Shown: piece by piece, positions 8,210 to 15,204 of the stretch | How the letters are laid out: every line of letters begins with the position of its first letter | Numbering within the stretch: the stretch's first letter is position 1 | Source of the DNA: Ruminococcus flavefaciens | GTDB lineage: Bacteria; Bacillota; Clostridia; Oscillospirales; Ruminococcaceae | Length of the DNA: 45,089 nucleotides | NCBI GenBank assembly: GCA_002371825.1 | Contig: DFHF01000008.1 | Span: forward strand, 247 to 45,335 | Direction: 5' to 3' | Translations under genes and position numbers: made by a program | The notes under the pieces: model-generated | What the model saw: the letters and a program-made list of their open reading frames with translations, nothing else | Told to the model about the DNA's origin: nothing | Database searches by the model: none

Positions 8210-9184
8210 ATGAAAGAAATATCCAAGCTTCTCGACTTCAGACCTGACATAAAGGTAGTGGACGCAACTCTCCGTGACGGCGGCCTTGTTAATGATTTCT
8301 TCTTTACAGACGAGTTTGTAAAGCACCTTTACAACGCAAATCTCCGTGCCGGTGTTGACTACATGGAATTCGGCTACAGAGCTGATAAGGAGATGTTTGA
8401 CGTTGAAAAGTTCGGCCCCTGCAAATTCTGTGAGGATGATTTCCTCCGCAGCATCGTAGGCGAGAACAATACTGACCTTAAAATAGCTATTATGGCAGAC
8501 GTTGGACGCTGCAACTACAAGGAGGATATCCACGACCGCAGCGAGAGCCCTGTAGACCTTGTGCGTGTTGCGACATATCTTCACCAGATACCTACTGCGG
8601 TAGATATGATAGAGGATGCAAAGAAGAAGGGCTATGAGGTAAGCTGTAATATCATGGCTATATCCACAGCTCAGGAATCAGATATAAAGGTAGCTCTCGA
8701 TATACTGGGAAAGTCTCCTGTTGATGTATTCTACATTGTTGACAGCTTCGGTTCACTTTACCCTGAGCAGATAGCACGGATAGCAGCCCTCTACGGCGAA
8801 TTTGCTGAGAAGTATGGAAAGAAGCTGGGTATACACGCTCATGATAACCAGAAGCTTGCATTTGCCAATACTATCGAAGCAGTCGGCGACGGAGTTGACT
8901 GGCTGGACGCTACATACTCATCAATGGGAAGAGGTGCCGGCAACTGTGCAATGGAGCTCCTTCTCGGATTCCTCAAGAATCCCAAGTACAACGTATATCC
9001 TGTTCTTCAGTTCATTGAGGAGCACATAAACAAGCTCCGTGAGGAAGGTGTTGTATGGGGATATGACCTTCAGTACCTTATGACAGGACTTCTCAATCAG
9101 CATCCGAGAACAGCTATCCAGTTCACAAAGGACGGAAGAAAGGACTTTGCTGAGTTCTATAAGGAGATCATCGCCCAGGACTGA
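8210..9184 (+). CDS. DRE-TIM metallolyase / aldolase catalytic domain protein
   Basis: A 324-residue protein of the HMGL-like (DRE-TIM) family, which includes 4-hydroxy-2-oxovalerate aldolase, citramalate synthase and isopropylmalate synthase. The diagnostic VDATLRDGG (about residues 18-26) and the metal-binding GIHAHDN (about 205-211) are present, with a beta/alpha barrel pattern between them. It lacks the long C-terminal regulatory region of the synthases, so it is nearer the aldolases. There is no neighbouring acetaldehyde dehydrogenase, so an aromatic meta-cleavage role is unlikely. GAAAGAGG precedes the start. It has its own promoter and terminator, so it is probably monocistronic. The exact substrate is unknown. 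Confidence 0.85.
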   Translation: MKEISKLLDFRPDIKVVDATLRDGGLVNDFFFTDEFVKHLYNANLRAGVDYMEFGYRADKEMFDVEKFGPCKFCEDDFLRSIVGENNTDLKIAIMADVGRCNYKEDIHDRSESPVDLVRVATYLHQIPTAVDMIEDAKKKGYEVSCNIMAISTAQESDIKVALDILGKSPVDVFYIVDSFGSLYPEQIARIAALYGEFAEKYGKKLGIHAHDNQKLAFANTIEAVGDGVDWLDATYSSMGRGAGNCAMELLLGFLKNPKYNVYPVLQFIEEHINKLREEGVVWGYDLQYLMTGLLNQHPRTAIQFTKDGRKDFAEFYKEIIAQD

Positions 9185-9211
9185 ATCCGGGAATGACCAA
9201 GGCATAGCTTC

Positions 9212-9235
9212 AGGCGGACATTGTCCGCCTTTTTG
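9212..9235 (+). terminator. Terminator after the aldolase-like gene
   Basis: AGGCGGAC and GTCCGCCT form an eight-base-pair stem with a three-base loop, followed by TTTTT. Confidence 0.9.
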
Positions 9236-9286
9236 CTGTATATCACCTTTTAAAGCTCATCAAGGAAGATCCCAGCATATCGACAA

Positions 9287-9605
9287 CACAGCAACAGCAT
9301 TTACTTTTTGTGTGCGGAGGTAACTCCGCAGGCATATAAATTGTGCGCTGTAACAAGGGAATGCCTTCACTTGCAAGGTGTTCCCTCTCCCCAAACAGTC
9401 CACCGGACTGTTTGGGGATTCACCCTTTGCGAAGCGCCTTCGTATTATTTTGTCGTCTTTAAAGCTGAAAACGGCGGCCAGAGGCGCTGCCTCCGGACTC
9501 TGGCAAGGGATAACATCCCTTGCATCCCTTTTCACGCTGCTGCTCTGTACGGGGCGGTTACTCTGCTTTCGCTCACCCTAATAGAAAGTAAATGCTGTTT
9601 CTCTG
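9287..9605 (+). mobile_element. 319-bp MITE-like element with hairpin chain, copy 1
   Basis: The ends are inverted repeats of 21 positions with two mismatches and a 15-base perfect core AACAGCATTTACTTT (9293-9307; complement at 9585-9599). ATATCGACAA flanks it on both sides (9277-9286 and 9606-9615), as expected of a target duplication. Inside are at least six hairpins: GCGGAG/CTCCGC at 9314-9329; a 12-pair stem at 9356-9386; a perfect 13-pair stem at 9389-9417; CGAAG/CTTCG at 9430-9442; a stem at 9451-9476; GCCAGAG/CTCTGGC at 9477-9504; and AAGGGAT/ATCCCTT at 9505-9521. It has no transposase. Roughly 95% identical to copy 2 by eye. Confidence 0.85.
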
Positions 9606-9624
9606 ATATCGACAAATAAAATAC

Positions 9625-9653
9625 TTGTATTTTTTATGATAAAGTGGTATAAT
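9625..9653 (+). promoter_or_regulatory. Predicted promoter of the RING-like gene
   Basis: TTGTAT (9625-9630), a 17-base spacer and a perfect TATAAT (9648-9653). The -35 box begins 19 bases after the end of the 319-bp element. Confidence 0.65.
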
Positions 9654-9686
9654 ACAAAGTATCATTTCAATTAAAGGAGGATGGCA

Positions 9687-10661
9687 ATGGATTATATCGG
9701 TGAAAAGTGTCCGGTGTGTCATGAGGAGTTTGCTTCTGGTGACGATATCGTAGTTTGTCCGGACTGCGGAACTCCGCACCATAGGGAGTGCTATAAAAAG
9801 GAAAATCGCTGTGCTCATGCTGAAAAGCATACCGCAGGCTATAAATGGGAGCGCAGGGAACAGAAGAAAAATCCGGAGGGAGCTGTATTTTCGGTTTGCC
9901 CGATATGCCATTTCCCGAATGCAAGCCATGAGGAGAGCTGTGCCCGCTGCGGTGCAAGACTCCATATCGAAAGAACAGACGCATCTGAGAACAGCAATGC
10001 ACAGAGTCAGTACGGTGAGCCTCAGCAGTATGCTCAGGGGGCGGATGCTGCATCAGGTATCGAACTCGCCTTCCTCGGATTTGACCCTGAGGAGGATATG
10101 GGCGGAACTACTCTCGGCGAGGTATCAAGCTTCGTAGCAACCAATAAATTCTACTATCTCCCGATATTCAAGCGCATGAAGGATATGGGGAAAAAGATTT
10201 CCCTGAATCTGAGCTGCCTTGCATTCCCGACACTGTATTTTGCAAACCGCAGGATGTGGTTCTGGGCAGTATTTGCAGGTCTGGTGGGACTGGTGCTCTC
10301 ACTGCCGTCAGCAGCTCTGAATTTCGCATCAAGCTTCAGTGAGATCTCGGAAGCTGCAAGCTTCGTGGACGCAGTTAACAGACACCGCAGCTTCATTGAA
10401 GAGCTTGACAGCACTTTCTTCGTAGCAGACTGGGCTCTCAGGATACTTTATTGCCTGTTCGGAAACTGGATATACTTCCGCTATGTTATAAATTCGATAA
10501 AGAAGCTCCGTGCAAGAGGTGTGGACGGCAAGGCTGACCCTGCACTCCTGACCGAGGCAGGCGGTGTAAGACCGGCGAATATGCTTATAATCATAGGCAT
10601 CATGTTCGGAGCAGCTCTTGTTTCGATTTATCTCATGGCAGTGTTCCTGGTCAGACTATAA
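9687..10661 (+). CDS. Prokaryotic RING-finger / zinc-ribbon membrane protein
   Basis: A 324-residue protein of unknown role. The N-terminus has a RING-like metal site, CPVC..VVCPDCGTPHHRECY (about residues 7-38), as in the Prok-RING_1 family, and then a second zinc ribbon CPIC..CARC (about 74-90). After a Gln-rich linker (about 105-125) come three or four hydrophobic segments (for example FWAVFAGLVGLVLSLPSAAL near 195 and NMLIIIGIMFGAALVSIYLMAVFL at the end), resembling DUF2628-type membrane tails. I chose ATG 9687 because AAAGGAGG at 9673-9680 is well spaced from it; the ATG at 9681 touches that site. The zinc domain would face the cytoplasm. It stands alone between its promoter and terminator. 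Confidence 0.8.
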   Translation: MDYIGEKCPVCHEEFASGDDIVVCPDCGTPHHRECYKKENRCAHAEKHTAGYKWERREQKKNPEGAVFSVCPICHFPNASHEESCARCGARLHIERTDASENSNAQSQYGEPQQYAQGADAASGIELAFLGFDPEEDMGGTTLGEVSSFVATNKFYYLPIFKRMKDMGKKISLNLSCLAFPTLYFANRRMWFWAVFAGLVGLVLSLPSAALNFASSFSEISEAASFVDAVNRHRSFIEELDSTFFVADWALRILYCLFGNWIYFRYVINSIKKLRARGVDGKADPALLTEAGGVRPANMLIIIGIMFGAALVSIYLMAVFLVRL

Positions 10662-10681
10662 ATAAAATATCATACTATTAT

Positions 10682-10718
10682 AAAAGAGCAGAAGCGGATA
10701 TGCGTTCCTGCTCTTTTT
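10682..10718 (+). terminator. Terminator after the RING-like gene
   Basis: AAAGAGCAG pairs with CTGCTCTTT around a partly paired loop, followed by a T-run. Confidence 0.85.
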
Positions 10719-10790
10719 CCATGCAATGTTGCACCGGATTAACATATCCGGCGCTGTATGCAGAGATAACAAAAAAATTTCATTCCCATA

Positions 10791-10819
10791 TTGACTTATT
10801 TCCATAAAAAGAGTATAAT
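10791..10819 (+). promoter_or_regulatory. Predicted promoter of serC-serA
   Basis: TTGACT (10791-10796), a 17-base spacer and TATAAT (10814-10819), about 57 bases before the serC start. Confidence 0.8.
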
Positions 10820-10875
10820 TATTCTTGTATGGCAAATACTCATTAAATTTCATAATATATTTGGAGGTTATTACA

Positions 10876-11961
10876 ATGAGCAGAGTTTACAACTTCAGCG
10901 CAGGTCCTGCTGTACTTCCCGAAGAAGTACTCAAGGAATGTGCAGAGGAAATGATGGATTACAAGGGCTGCGGAATGTCCGTAATGGAGATGTCCCACCG
11001 TTCAAAGGTATATGACGAGATCATCAAAGAGGCTGAAAAGGATCTTCGTGATCTTATGAACATCCCTGATAACTACAAGGTGATCTTCGTACAGGGCGGT
11101 GCTTCACTGGTATTCGCAGGCGTTCCTATGAACCTTATGAAGAAGGGCAAGGCTGCTTACATCATCACTGGTCAGTGGGCTAAGAAGGCCGCTCAGGAAG
11201 CTGAGAAGTACGGTGAGGTAGTAAGAGTTGCTTCATCTGCTGATAAGACTTTCTCATACATTCCTGACTGCTCAGACCTCGACATCCCTGATGATGTTGA
11301 CTATGTATATATCTGTGAGAACAATACAATCTACGGAACAAAGTTCTGGGAGCTCCCCAACACAAAGGGCCACGAGCTCGTTGCTGACGTAAGCTCATGC
11401 TTCCTCTCAGAGCCTGTTGACGTTTCAAAGTACGGCGTTATCTACGGCGGTGTTCAGAAGAATGTCGGACCTTCCGGTGTTCAGATCATCATCGTTCGTG
11501 AGGACCTTATCGCTGACGGTCCTGCACTCAAGTGCACTCCTACTATGATGGACTGGAAGATCCAGTCTGACAACGAGTCACTCTACAATACTCCTCCCTG
11601 CTACGGTATCTACGTTTGCGGCAAGGTATTCAAGTGGATCAAGAAGATGGGCGGACTCGAGGCTATGAAGGCTCACAACGAGAAGAAGGCTAAGATCCTC
11701 TATGATTTCCTCGACAGCAGCAAGATGTTCAAGGGTACTGTTGAGCCTAAGGATCGCTCACTCATGAACGTTCCTTTCATCACAGGCAACGATGAGCTCG
11801 ACAAGAAGTTCGTTGCAGAGTCAAAGGCTGCAGGCTTCGAGAACCTCAAGGGCCACAGAACTGTTGGCGGTATGAGAGCTTCTATCTACAACGCTATGCC
11901 TATCGAGGGCGTTGAAAAGCTCGTTGCTTTCATGAAGAAGTTTGAGGAAGAGAATTCCTGA
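10876..11961 (+). CDS. serC: Phosphoserine aminotransferase
   Basis: A 361-residue PLP enzyme that converts 3-phosphohydroxypyruvate and glutamate to phosphoserine, the second step of serine synthesis. The N-terminus MSRVYNFSAGPAVLPEEVL is the SerC hallmark. A DVSSCFLSEP segment followed by YGGVQKNVGPSG (about residues 181-206) is the PLP region, with Lys in QKN forming the Schiff base. The C-terminal GHRTVGGMRASIYNAMP is also typical. GGAGGT lies seven bases before ATG 10876; the frame extends 17 codons further up without a ribosome site. serA follows after 43 bases, in pathway order, so the two form an operon. Confidence 0.97.
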   Translation: MSRVYNFSAGPAVLPEEVLKECAEEMMDYKGCGMSVMEMSHRSKVYDEIIKEAEKDLRDLMNIPDNYKVIFVQGGASLVFAGVPMNLMKKGKAAYIITGQWAKKAAQEAEKYGEVVRVASSADKTFSYIPDCSDLDIPDDVDYVYICENNTIYGTKFWELPNTKGHELVADVSSCFLSEPVDVSKYGVIYGGVQKNVGPSGVQIIIVREDLIADGPALKCTPTMMDWKIQSDNESLYNTPPCYGIYVCGKVFKWIKKMGGLEAMKAHNEKKAKILYDFLDSSKMFKGTVEPKDRSLMNVPFITGNDELDKKFVAESKAAGFENLKGHRTVGGMRASIYNAMPIEGVEKLVAFMKKFEEENS

Positions 11962-12004
11962 TCTCCGGGATCAGAACTATATTATACGAAAGAGGTAGAT
12001 CCAG

Positions 12005-13168
12005 ATGTACAAGATTCAGACTTTAAACAAGATCTCATCCATCGGTACAGACATTTTCGATAAGAGCAAGTACAGCATTGCTGATGAGTGCGCTAATCCT
12101 GATGCTATCATGGTAAGAAGCGCTAAGATGCACGATATGGCTTTCGGTGATAACCTTCTCGCTATCGCAAGAGCAGGCGCAGGTGTAAACAATATCCCTG
12201 TAGAGCGCTGTGCTCAGGAGGGTATCTGCGTATTCAATACTCCCGGTGCTAACTCAAACGCTGTTAAGGAGCTTGCTATCTGTGCACTTCTCCTTTCTTC
12301 AAGAAAGATCACAGAGGCTGCTGCATGGGCTGCTTCACTTAAGGGCACACCTGATGCTCCCAAGACTGTAGAGGGCGGAAAGTCCAAGTTTGCAGGTCCT
12401 GAGATCGCAGGCAAGACTCTCGGTATCATCGGTCTCGGCGCTATCGGCGGCAAGATCGCTAACGCTGCTGAAGCACTCGGTATGAAGGTTATCGGTTACG
12501 ATCCTTATATCTCTATCGGCGCTGCTCTTCACCTTGAGCCTTCTGTAAAGATCGTTTCTGATATCAACGATATCTACAAGAACAGTGACTATATCTCAAT
12601 ACATATGCCTTATACTCCTCAGACAAAGAATACTATCGATGCTGAGCAGATCGCTATGATGAAGGACGGCGTTCGTCTTATCAACCTGGCAAGAGGTGAG
12701 CTCATCAACAGCGAGGCTGTTGTTAAGGCTATAGCTGACGGCAAGATCGCTAAGTACGTTACTGACTTTGCTGATGATGTTGTTCTCGGCGTTGATGATG
12801 TTATCGTTCTTCCCCACCTCGGAGCTTCAACTCCTGAGAGCGAGGACAACTGCGCAGTTATGGCTGCACAGGAGCTTATCGATTACATCGAGAACGGTAA
12901 TATCAAGAACAGCGTAAACCTTCCTAACGCTTCAATGAATGCTGTAGGCACAAAGATCTGTGTTATCCACAAGAACGTTCCTACAACTATCGCTTCTATC
13001 ACTTCTGCTGTTGGTAACGAGGGTATCAACATCGAGAATATGGTAAATGCCAGCAAGAAGGATTTCGCTTACACAATGCTCGATGTTACAGGCGATGTTC
13101 CTGCAACTGTTGAGGGCAAGATCAACGCTATCGACGGCGTTATCAGAGTAAGAGTTATCGCTAAGTAA
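12005..13168 (+). CDS. serA: D-3-phosphoglycerate dehydrogenase with C-terminal ACT domain
   Basis: A 387-residue NAD-dependent enzyme for the first step of serine synthesis. The Rossmann motif GIIGLGAIGGKIA lies near residues 140-152. Catalytic residues are seen as Arg in NLARGE (about 223-228) and His in LPHLGASTPE (about 271-280). The last 75 residues, from about ICVIHKNVPTTIASI, form an ACT domain that probably binds serine for feedback control. It has a single ACT domain and no intervening ASB domain, the compact type common in Clostridia. AGAGG precedes the ATG. No phosphoserine phosphatase gene is nearby. Confidence 0.96.
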   Translation: MYKIQTLNKISSIGTDIFDKSKYSIADECANPDAIMVRSAKMHDMAFGDNLLAIARAGAGVNNIPVERCAQEGICVFNTPGANSNAVKELAICALLLSSRKITEAAAWAASLKGTPDAPKTVEGGKSKFAGPEIAGKTLGIIGLGAIGGKIANAAEALGMKVIGYDPYISIGAALHLEPSVKIVSDINDIYKNSDYISIHMPYTPQTKNTIDAEQIAMMKDGVRLINLARGELINSEAVVKAIADGKIAKYVTDFADDVVLGVDDVIVLPHLGASTPESEDNCAVMAAQELIDYIENGNIKNSVNLPNASMNAVGTKICVIHKNVPTTIASITSAVGNEGINIENMVNASKKDFAYTMLDVTGDVPATVEGKINAIDGVIRVRVIAK

Positions 13169-13195
13169 TTGCTCATCTGAATGATATATCGATTT

Positions 13196-13225
13196 AAAGC
13201 CTGTCTCGCCTGAGGCAGGCTTTTG
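13196..13225 (+). terminator. Terminator after serA
   Basis: AAAGCCTG pairs with CAGGCTTT, with an inner CTC/GAG stem, followed by TTTT. Confidence 0.85.
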
Positions 13226-13248
13226 CATATATACTGTGATATGAGCAC

Positions 13249-13277
13249 TTGACAAACAATATGGAGTATGGTATAAT
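13249..13277 (+). promoter_or_regulatory. Predicted promoter of the zinc-ribbon membrane gene pair
   Basis: A perfect TTGACA (13249-13254), a 17-base spacer and a perfect TATAAT (13272-13277). Confidence 0.85.
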
Positions 13278-13318
13278 ACTTCCATTCCATTTTTAATGGT
13301 AAGGGATATATTAGTATT

Positions 13319-13375
13319 GGGAGGGTAAAAAATCATCAGCTTTATCCGTATCGCCGGAACAGCTGAACTGAAACC
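13319..13375 (+). promoter_or_regulatory. Conserved leader with remote ribosome site and hairpin, copy A
   Basis: GGGAGGG (13319-13325) lies 50 bases before the ATG. Between them TCAGCT (13336-13341) and AGCTGA (13361-13366) pair around a 19-base loop. The same arrangement precedes the next paralogue. Confidence 0.6.
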
Positions 13376-13993
13376 ATGGACGAAAACACAACAAACAGCA
13401 AAAACACAGATAATAAAGCTAAAAAGCCATATATTGAGGATGATCTGACAGGTGCCGACCAAATTGAACTCCTCTACAAGAAACAGCGCTTTCAGGAGAA
13501 AATGATCCTGGGACATCAGAAGAGTCTTGACAGGATAAGACGGGCAAGAATGAAGAACCCCGTTTCCCTTGAATGTCCTCGATGCGGCGGCGGACGTGAG
13601 ATATACCGCTTTACCGGAGTTGTAAGGTGTCCGTTCTGTGATTCGGTGGAAGAGCTTCCGGAGGTGCATAGGTTCATCCCGGAGATAGATGATCCAAGGA
13701 GAAATCCGCAGAGGATGCCTAAGGTATATCTGCCGAATCCGAATCCATCGTCTGCAAAAAACTATACTTTCCTATCGATCATAGCCGGAGGTTTTTCGCT
13801 GTATACTTTGGGAATGTTATTTTTTATAGAAATATTCGGACTGATCTTGGGAATTATTGCTCTTATCAAGCTGTATAAGAGACCTGAAACAAAACATATA
13901 TATATTGAAGCTTTGGTGGGATTTTTTTTGAATCTTGCTTCGCTTGTTTTATTTTTATGTATGAATTTTATATCTATAGCTTTTGATTTTTAA
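13376..13993 (+). CDS. Zinc-ribbon membrane protein, paralogue A
   Basis: A 205-residue protein I cannot assign a function. Residues 1-55 are polar and charged. A four-cysteine zinc ribbon follows, CPRCGG..CPFC (about residues 66-88), with REIYRFTGVVRCPFCDSVE nearly identical in the next gene. The C-terminal third has two hydrophobic hairpins (about 128-165 and 178-205), like DUF4190-type small membrane proteins. The zinc ribbon would lie in the cytoplasm. There is no ribosome site directly before ATG 13376; the nearest strong one lies 50 bases upstream across a hairpin, so the true start or mode of initiation is uncertain. It was probably duplicated to give the next gene. Confidence 0.75.
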   Translation: MDENTTNSKNTDNKAKKPYIEDDLTGADQIELLYKKQRFQEKMILGHQKSLDRIRRARMKNPVSLECPRCGGGREIYRFTGVVRCPFCDSVEELPEVHRFIPEIDDPRRNPQRMPKVYLPNPNPSSAKNYTFLSIIAGGFSLYTLGMLFFIEIFGLILGIIALIKLYKRPETKHIYIEALVGFFLNLASLVLFLCMNFISIAFDF

Positions 13994-14081
13994 ACAACGT
14001 TAAAAATCTGCTGTATATCCATAAAAGTTGGCAAACCGCATCCTGCAATTCATTTTATTGATAAGGGTTATAGTTATTATT

Positions 14082-14136
14082 GGGAGGTAAAAACATCAGC
14101 TCCATCCGTATAACCGGAAAAGCTGAATCAAAAACT
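14082..14136 (+). promoter_or_regulatory. Conserved leader with remote ribosome site and hairpin, copy B
   Basis: GGGAGG (14082-14087) is followed by TCAGCT (14096-14101), a 19-base loop and AGCTGA (14121-14126), then the ATG at 14137. Spacing matches copy A within one base. Confidence 0.6.
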
Positions 14137-14817
14137 ATGAGCGATAAAGGCAAAAACTTAATTAAAAAAAATAAAGGAAAAAAGCTTTATTTAGAGACTG
14201 CGCCGAGGGGAATAAGGCCAGTTGATATCAGCTACAGACAGCAGCGCTTTCAGCAAAAGCAGTTTATTGCGCAGCAGAAGAGACTCGAAAGGATAATGCA
14301 GGCAAGAGCGGAGAACCCGGTCTCAACTGAATGTCCTCATTGCGGCGGAGTGCGTGAGATATACCGCTTTACAGGTGTTGTAAGGTGTCCGTTCTGCGAT
14401 TCAGTGGAAGTGCTTCCGGAGGTGCATAAGTTTGTCCCGGAGATCGATTCTCCGCAGAAAAAACAGATGCAAATGCTGAAACAGATGACGAACGAGGTAC
14501 CGCAGCAAAACACTGATCCGGCAAAATTAGATATCGTATCAGATCTTATGGGATTCATCTCATTATTTCTGGTAGATGAAACTTGCGGATTATCAATAAT
14601 CGGTCTGATACTTGGTGCTATTTCAAATCTTATGGGATTCATCTCATTATTTCTGATAGATGAAACTTGCGGATTAGCAATAATTGGTCTGATACTTGGT
14701 GCTATTTCAAAGCCAAAGAGAAAAAAGGAACATATAAGGCGGGACGTTCTGCTGTGCAGTTGGATAGGTATTGCTCTGAATCTGATTGCGATTTTCCTGT
14801 ATTCATTATTAGCGTAA
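14137..14817 (+). CDS. Zinc-ribbon membrane protein, paralogue B, with duplicated membrane segment
   Basis: A 226-residue paralogue of the preceding gene. A basic N-terminus precedes the zinc ribbon CPHCGG..CPFC (about residues 64-86), followed by a Gln/Met-rich linker. Then comes a 28-residue membrane unit, LMGFISLFLVDETCGLSIIG and onward, present twice in tandem from an 84-base DNA duplication, and a last C-terminal helix. An in-frame TTG at 14080 would extend it, but that codon sits before the ribosome site, so I prefer ATG 14137, which aligns with the start of paralogue A. The function is unknown. It lies 143 bases after paralogue A with no terminator between, so the two are probably co-transcribed. 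Confidence 0.75.
   Translation: MSDKGKNLIKKNKGKKLYLETAPRGIRPVDISYRQQRFQQKQFIAQQKRLERIMQARAENPVSTECPHCGGVREIYRFTGVVRCPFCDSVEVLPEVHKFVPEIDSPQKKQMQMLKQMTNEVPQQNTDPAKLDIVSDLMGFISLFLVDETCGLSIIGLILGAISNLMGFISLFLIDETCGLAIIGLILGAISKPKRKKEHIRRDVLLCSWIGIALNLIAIFLYSLLA
14543..14710 (+). repeat. 84-base in-frame tandem duplication
   Basis: The units 14543-14626 and 14627-14710 differ at only about four positions. Each encodes one 28-residue hydrophobic segment of paralogue B; paralogue A lacks the duplication. Confidence 0.9.
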
Positions 14818-14832
14818 TTTGTGGAGTGTTTG

Positions 14833-14860
14833 AGCCTGACCTTAGTGGTCAGGCTTTTTT
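14833..14860 (+). terminator. Terminator after the zinc-ribbon gene pair
   Basis: AGCCTGACC and GGTCAGGCT form a nine-base-pair stem with a five-base loop, followed by TTTTTT. It touches the end of the convergent XRE gene. Confidence 0.9.
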
Positions 14861-15086
14861 ATATTCTGAATATATCCTCATAGCTCACGCTGAGGATATT
14901 TTTTATTAGTATCACCTCATCCGGATACAGATGACGCTGGCCGACCTCGATCTTTGCTACTGCGCTGCGGGTGATATCACAGCCGCTGACCTGCAATTTT
15001 GCGGCAAGCTGTTCTTGAGTGATACCTGCTTTTTCTCTCAGCGTCCTTATATTATTTCCGACTCTTGTTTCAATGTCTTTGTTCAT
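14859..15086 (-). CDS. XRE-family helix-turn-helix regulator
   Basis: A 75-residue protein consisting of one HTH_3 domain: NNIRTLREKAGITQEQLAAKLQV, then a turn and the recognition region DITRSAVAKIEVGQRHLYPDE, with the typical closing VSYEDIF. GGAGG precedes the ATG. There is no effector domain. It is divergent from a small membrane gene pair, and two palindromes built on TTGCAC/GTGCAA lie in the 118-base gap, so it probably represses its own promoter and that of the neighbours. Confidence 0.9.
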   Translation of the reverse strand: MNKDIETRVGNNIRTLREKAGITQEQLAAKLQVSGCDITRSAVAKIEVGQRHLYPDEVILIKNILSVSYEDIFRI

Positions 15087-15111
15087 AATGCATAAACCTC
15101 CGCCTTATTTT

Positions 15112-15132
15112 TCTGCACCTGAATGAGTGCAA
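15112..15132. promoter_or_regulatory. Operator-like inverted repeat O1
   Basis: TGCACCT (15114-15120) and AGTGCAA (15126-15132) face each other. It lies just upstream of the plus -35 box and within the leader of the XRE gene, and shares half-sites with O2. Confidence 0.55.
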
Positions 15133-15137
15133 ACTTG

Positions 15138-15166
15138 TTGACATTATTATATCCTTATGGTATAAT
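15138..15166 (+). promoter_or_regulatory. Predicted promoter of the Gln-rich membrane gene
   Basis: A perfect TTGACA (15138-15143), a 17-base spacer and a perfect TATAAT (15161-15166), flanked by palindromes O1 and O2. Confidence 0.85.
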
Positions 15167-15170
15167 AAAA

Positions 15171-15190
15171 TTGCACCTATATAGGTGCAA
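15171..15190. promoter_or_regulatory. Perfect 20-base palindrome O2
   Basis: TTGCACCTATATAGGTGCAA is fully symmetrical and covers the expected transcription start, four bases after the -10 box and next to the ribosome site. It is a likely binding site for the adjacent XRE regulator. Confidence 0.75.
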
Positions 15191-15204
15191 AAGGAGGAGT
15201 TTAT

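Larger units (their letters stand above)
9185..9686. other. Intergenic region carrying terminator, 319-bp element and promoter
   Basis: This gene-free stretch of about 500 bases holds the aldolase terminator, element copy 1 with its target duplications, and the promoter of the RING-like gene. Short frames inside the element are not considered genes, because they track its inverted repeats and hairpins. Confidence 0.75.

Noticed and set aside
9260..9619. Frames of 67-103 codons on both strands within the 319-bp element
   Set aside because: They occur in both copies because the element is conserved, cross its inverted ends and hairpins, and lack ribosome sites. The copy differences fall without codon-position pattern.
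14080..14136. TTG start at 14080 for zinc-ribbon paralogue B
   Set aside because: The codon precedes the GGGAGG ribosome site and the extra residues translate the leader hairpin; the matching region of paralogue A is in another frame.
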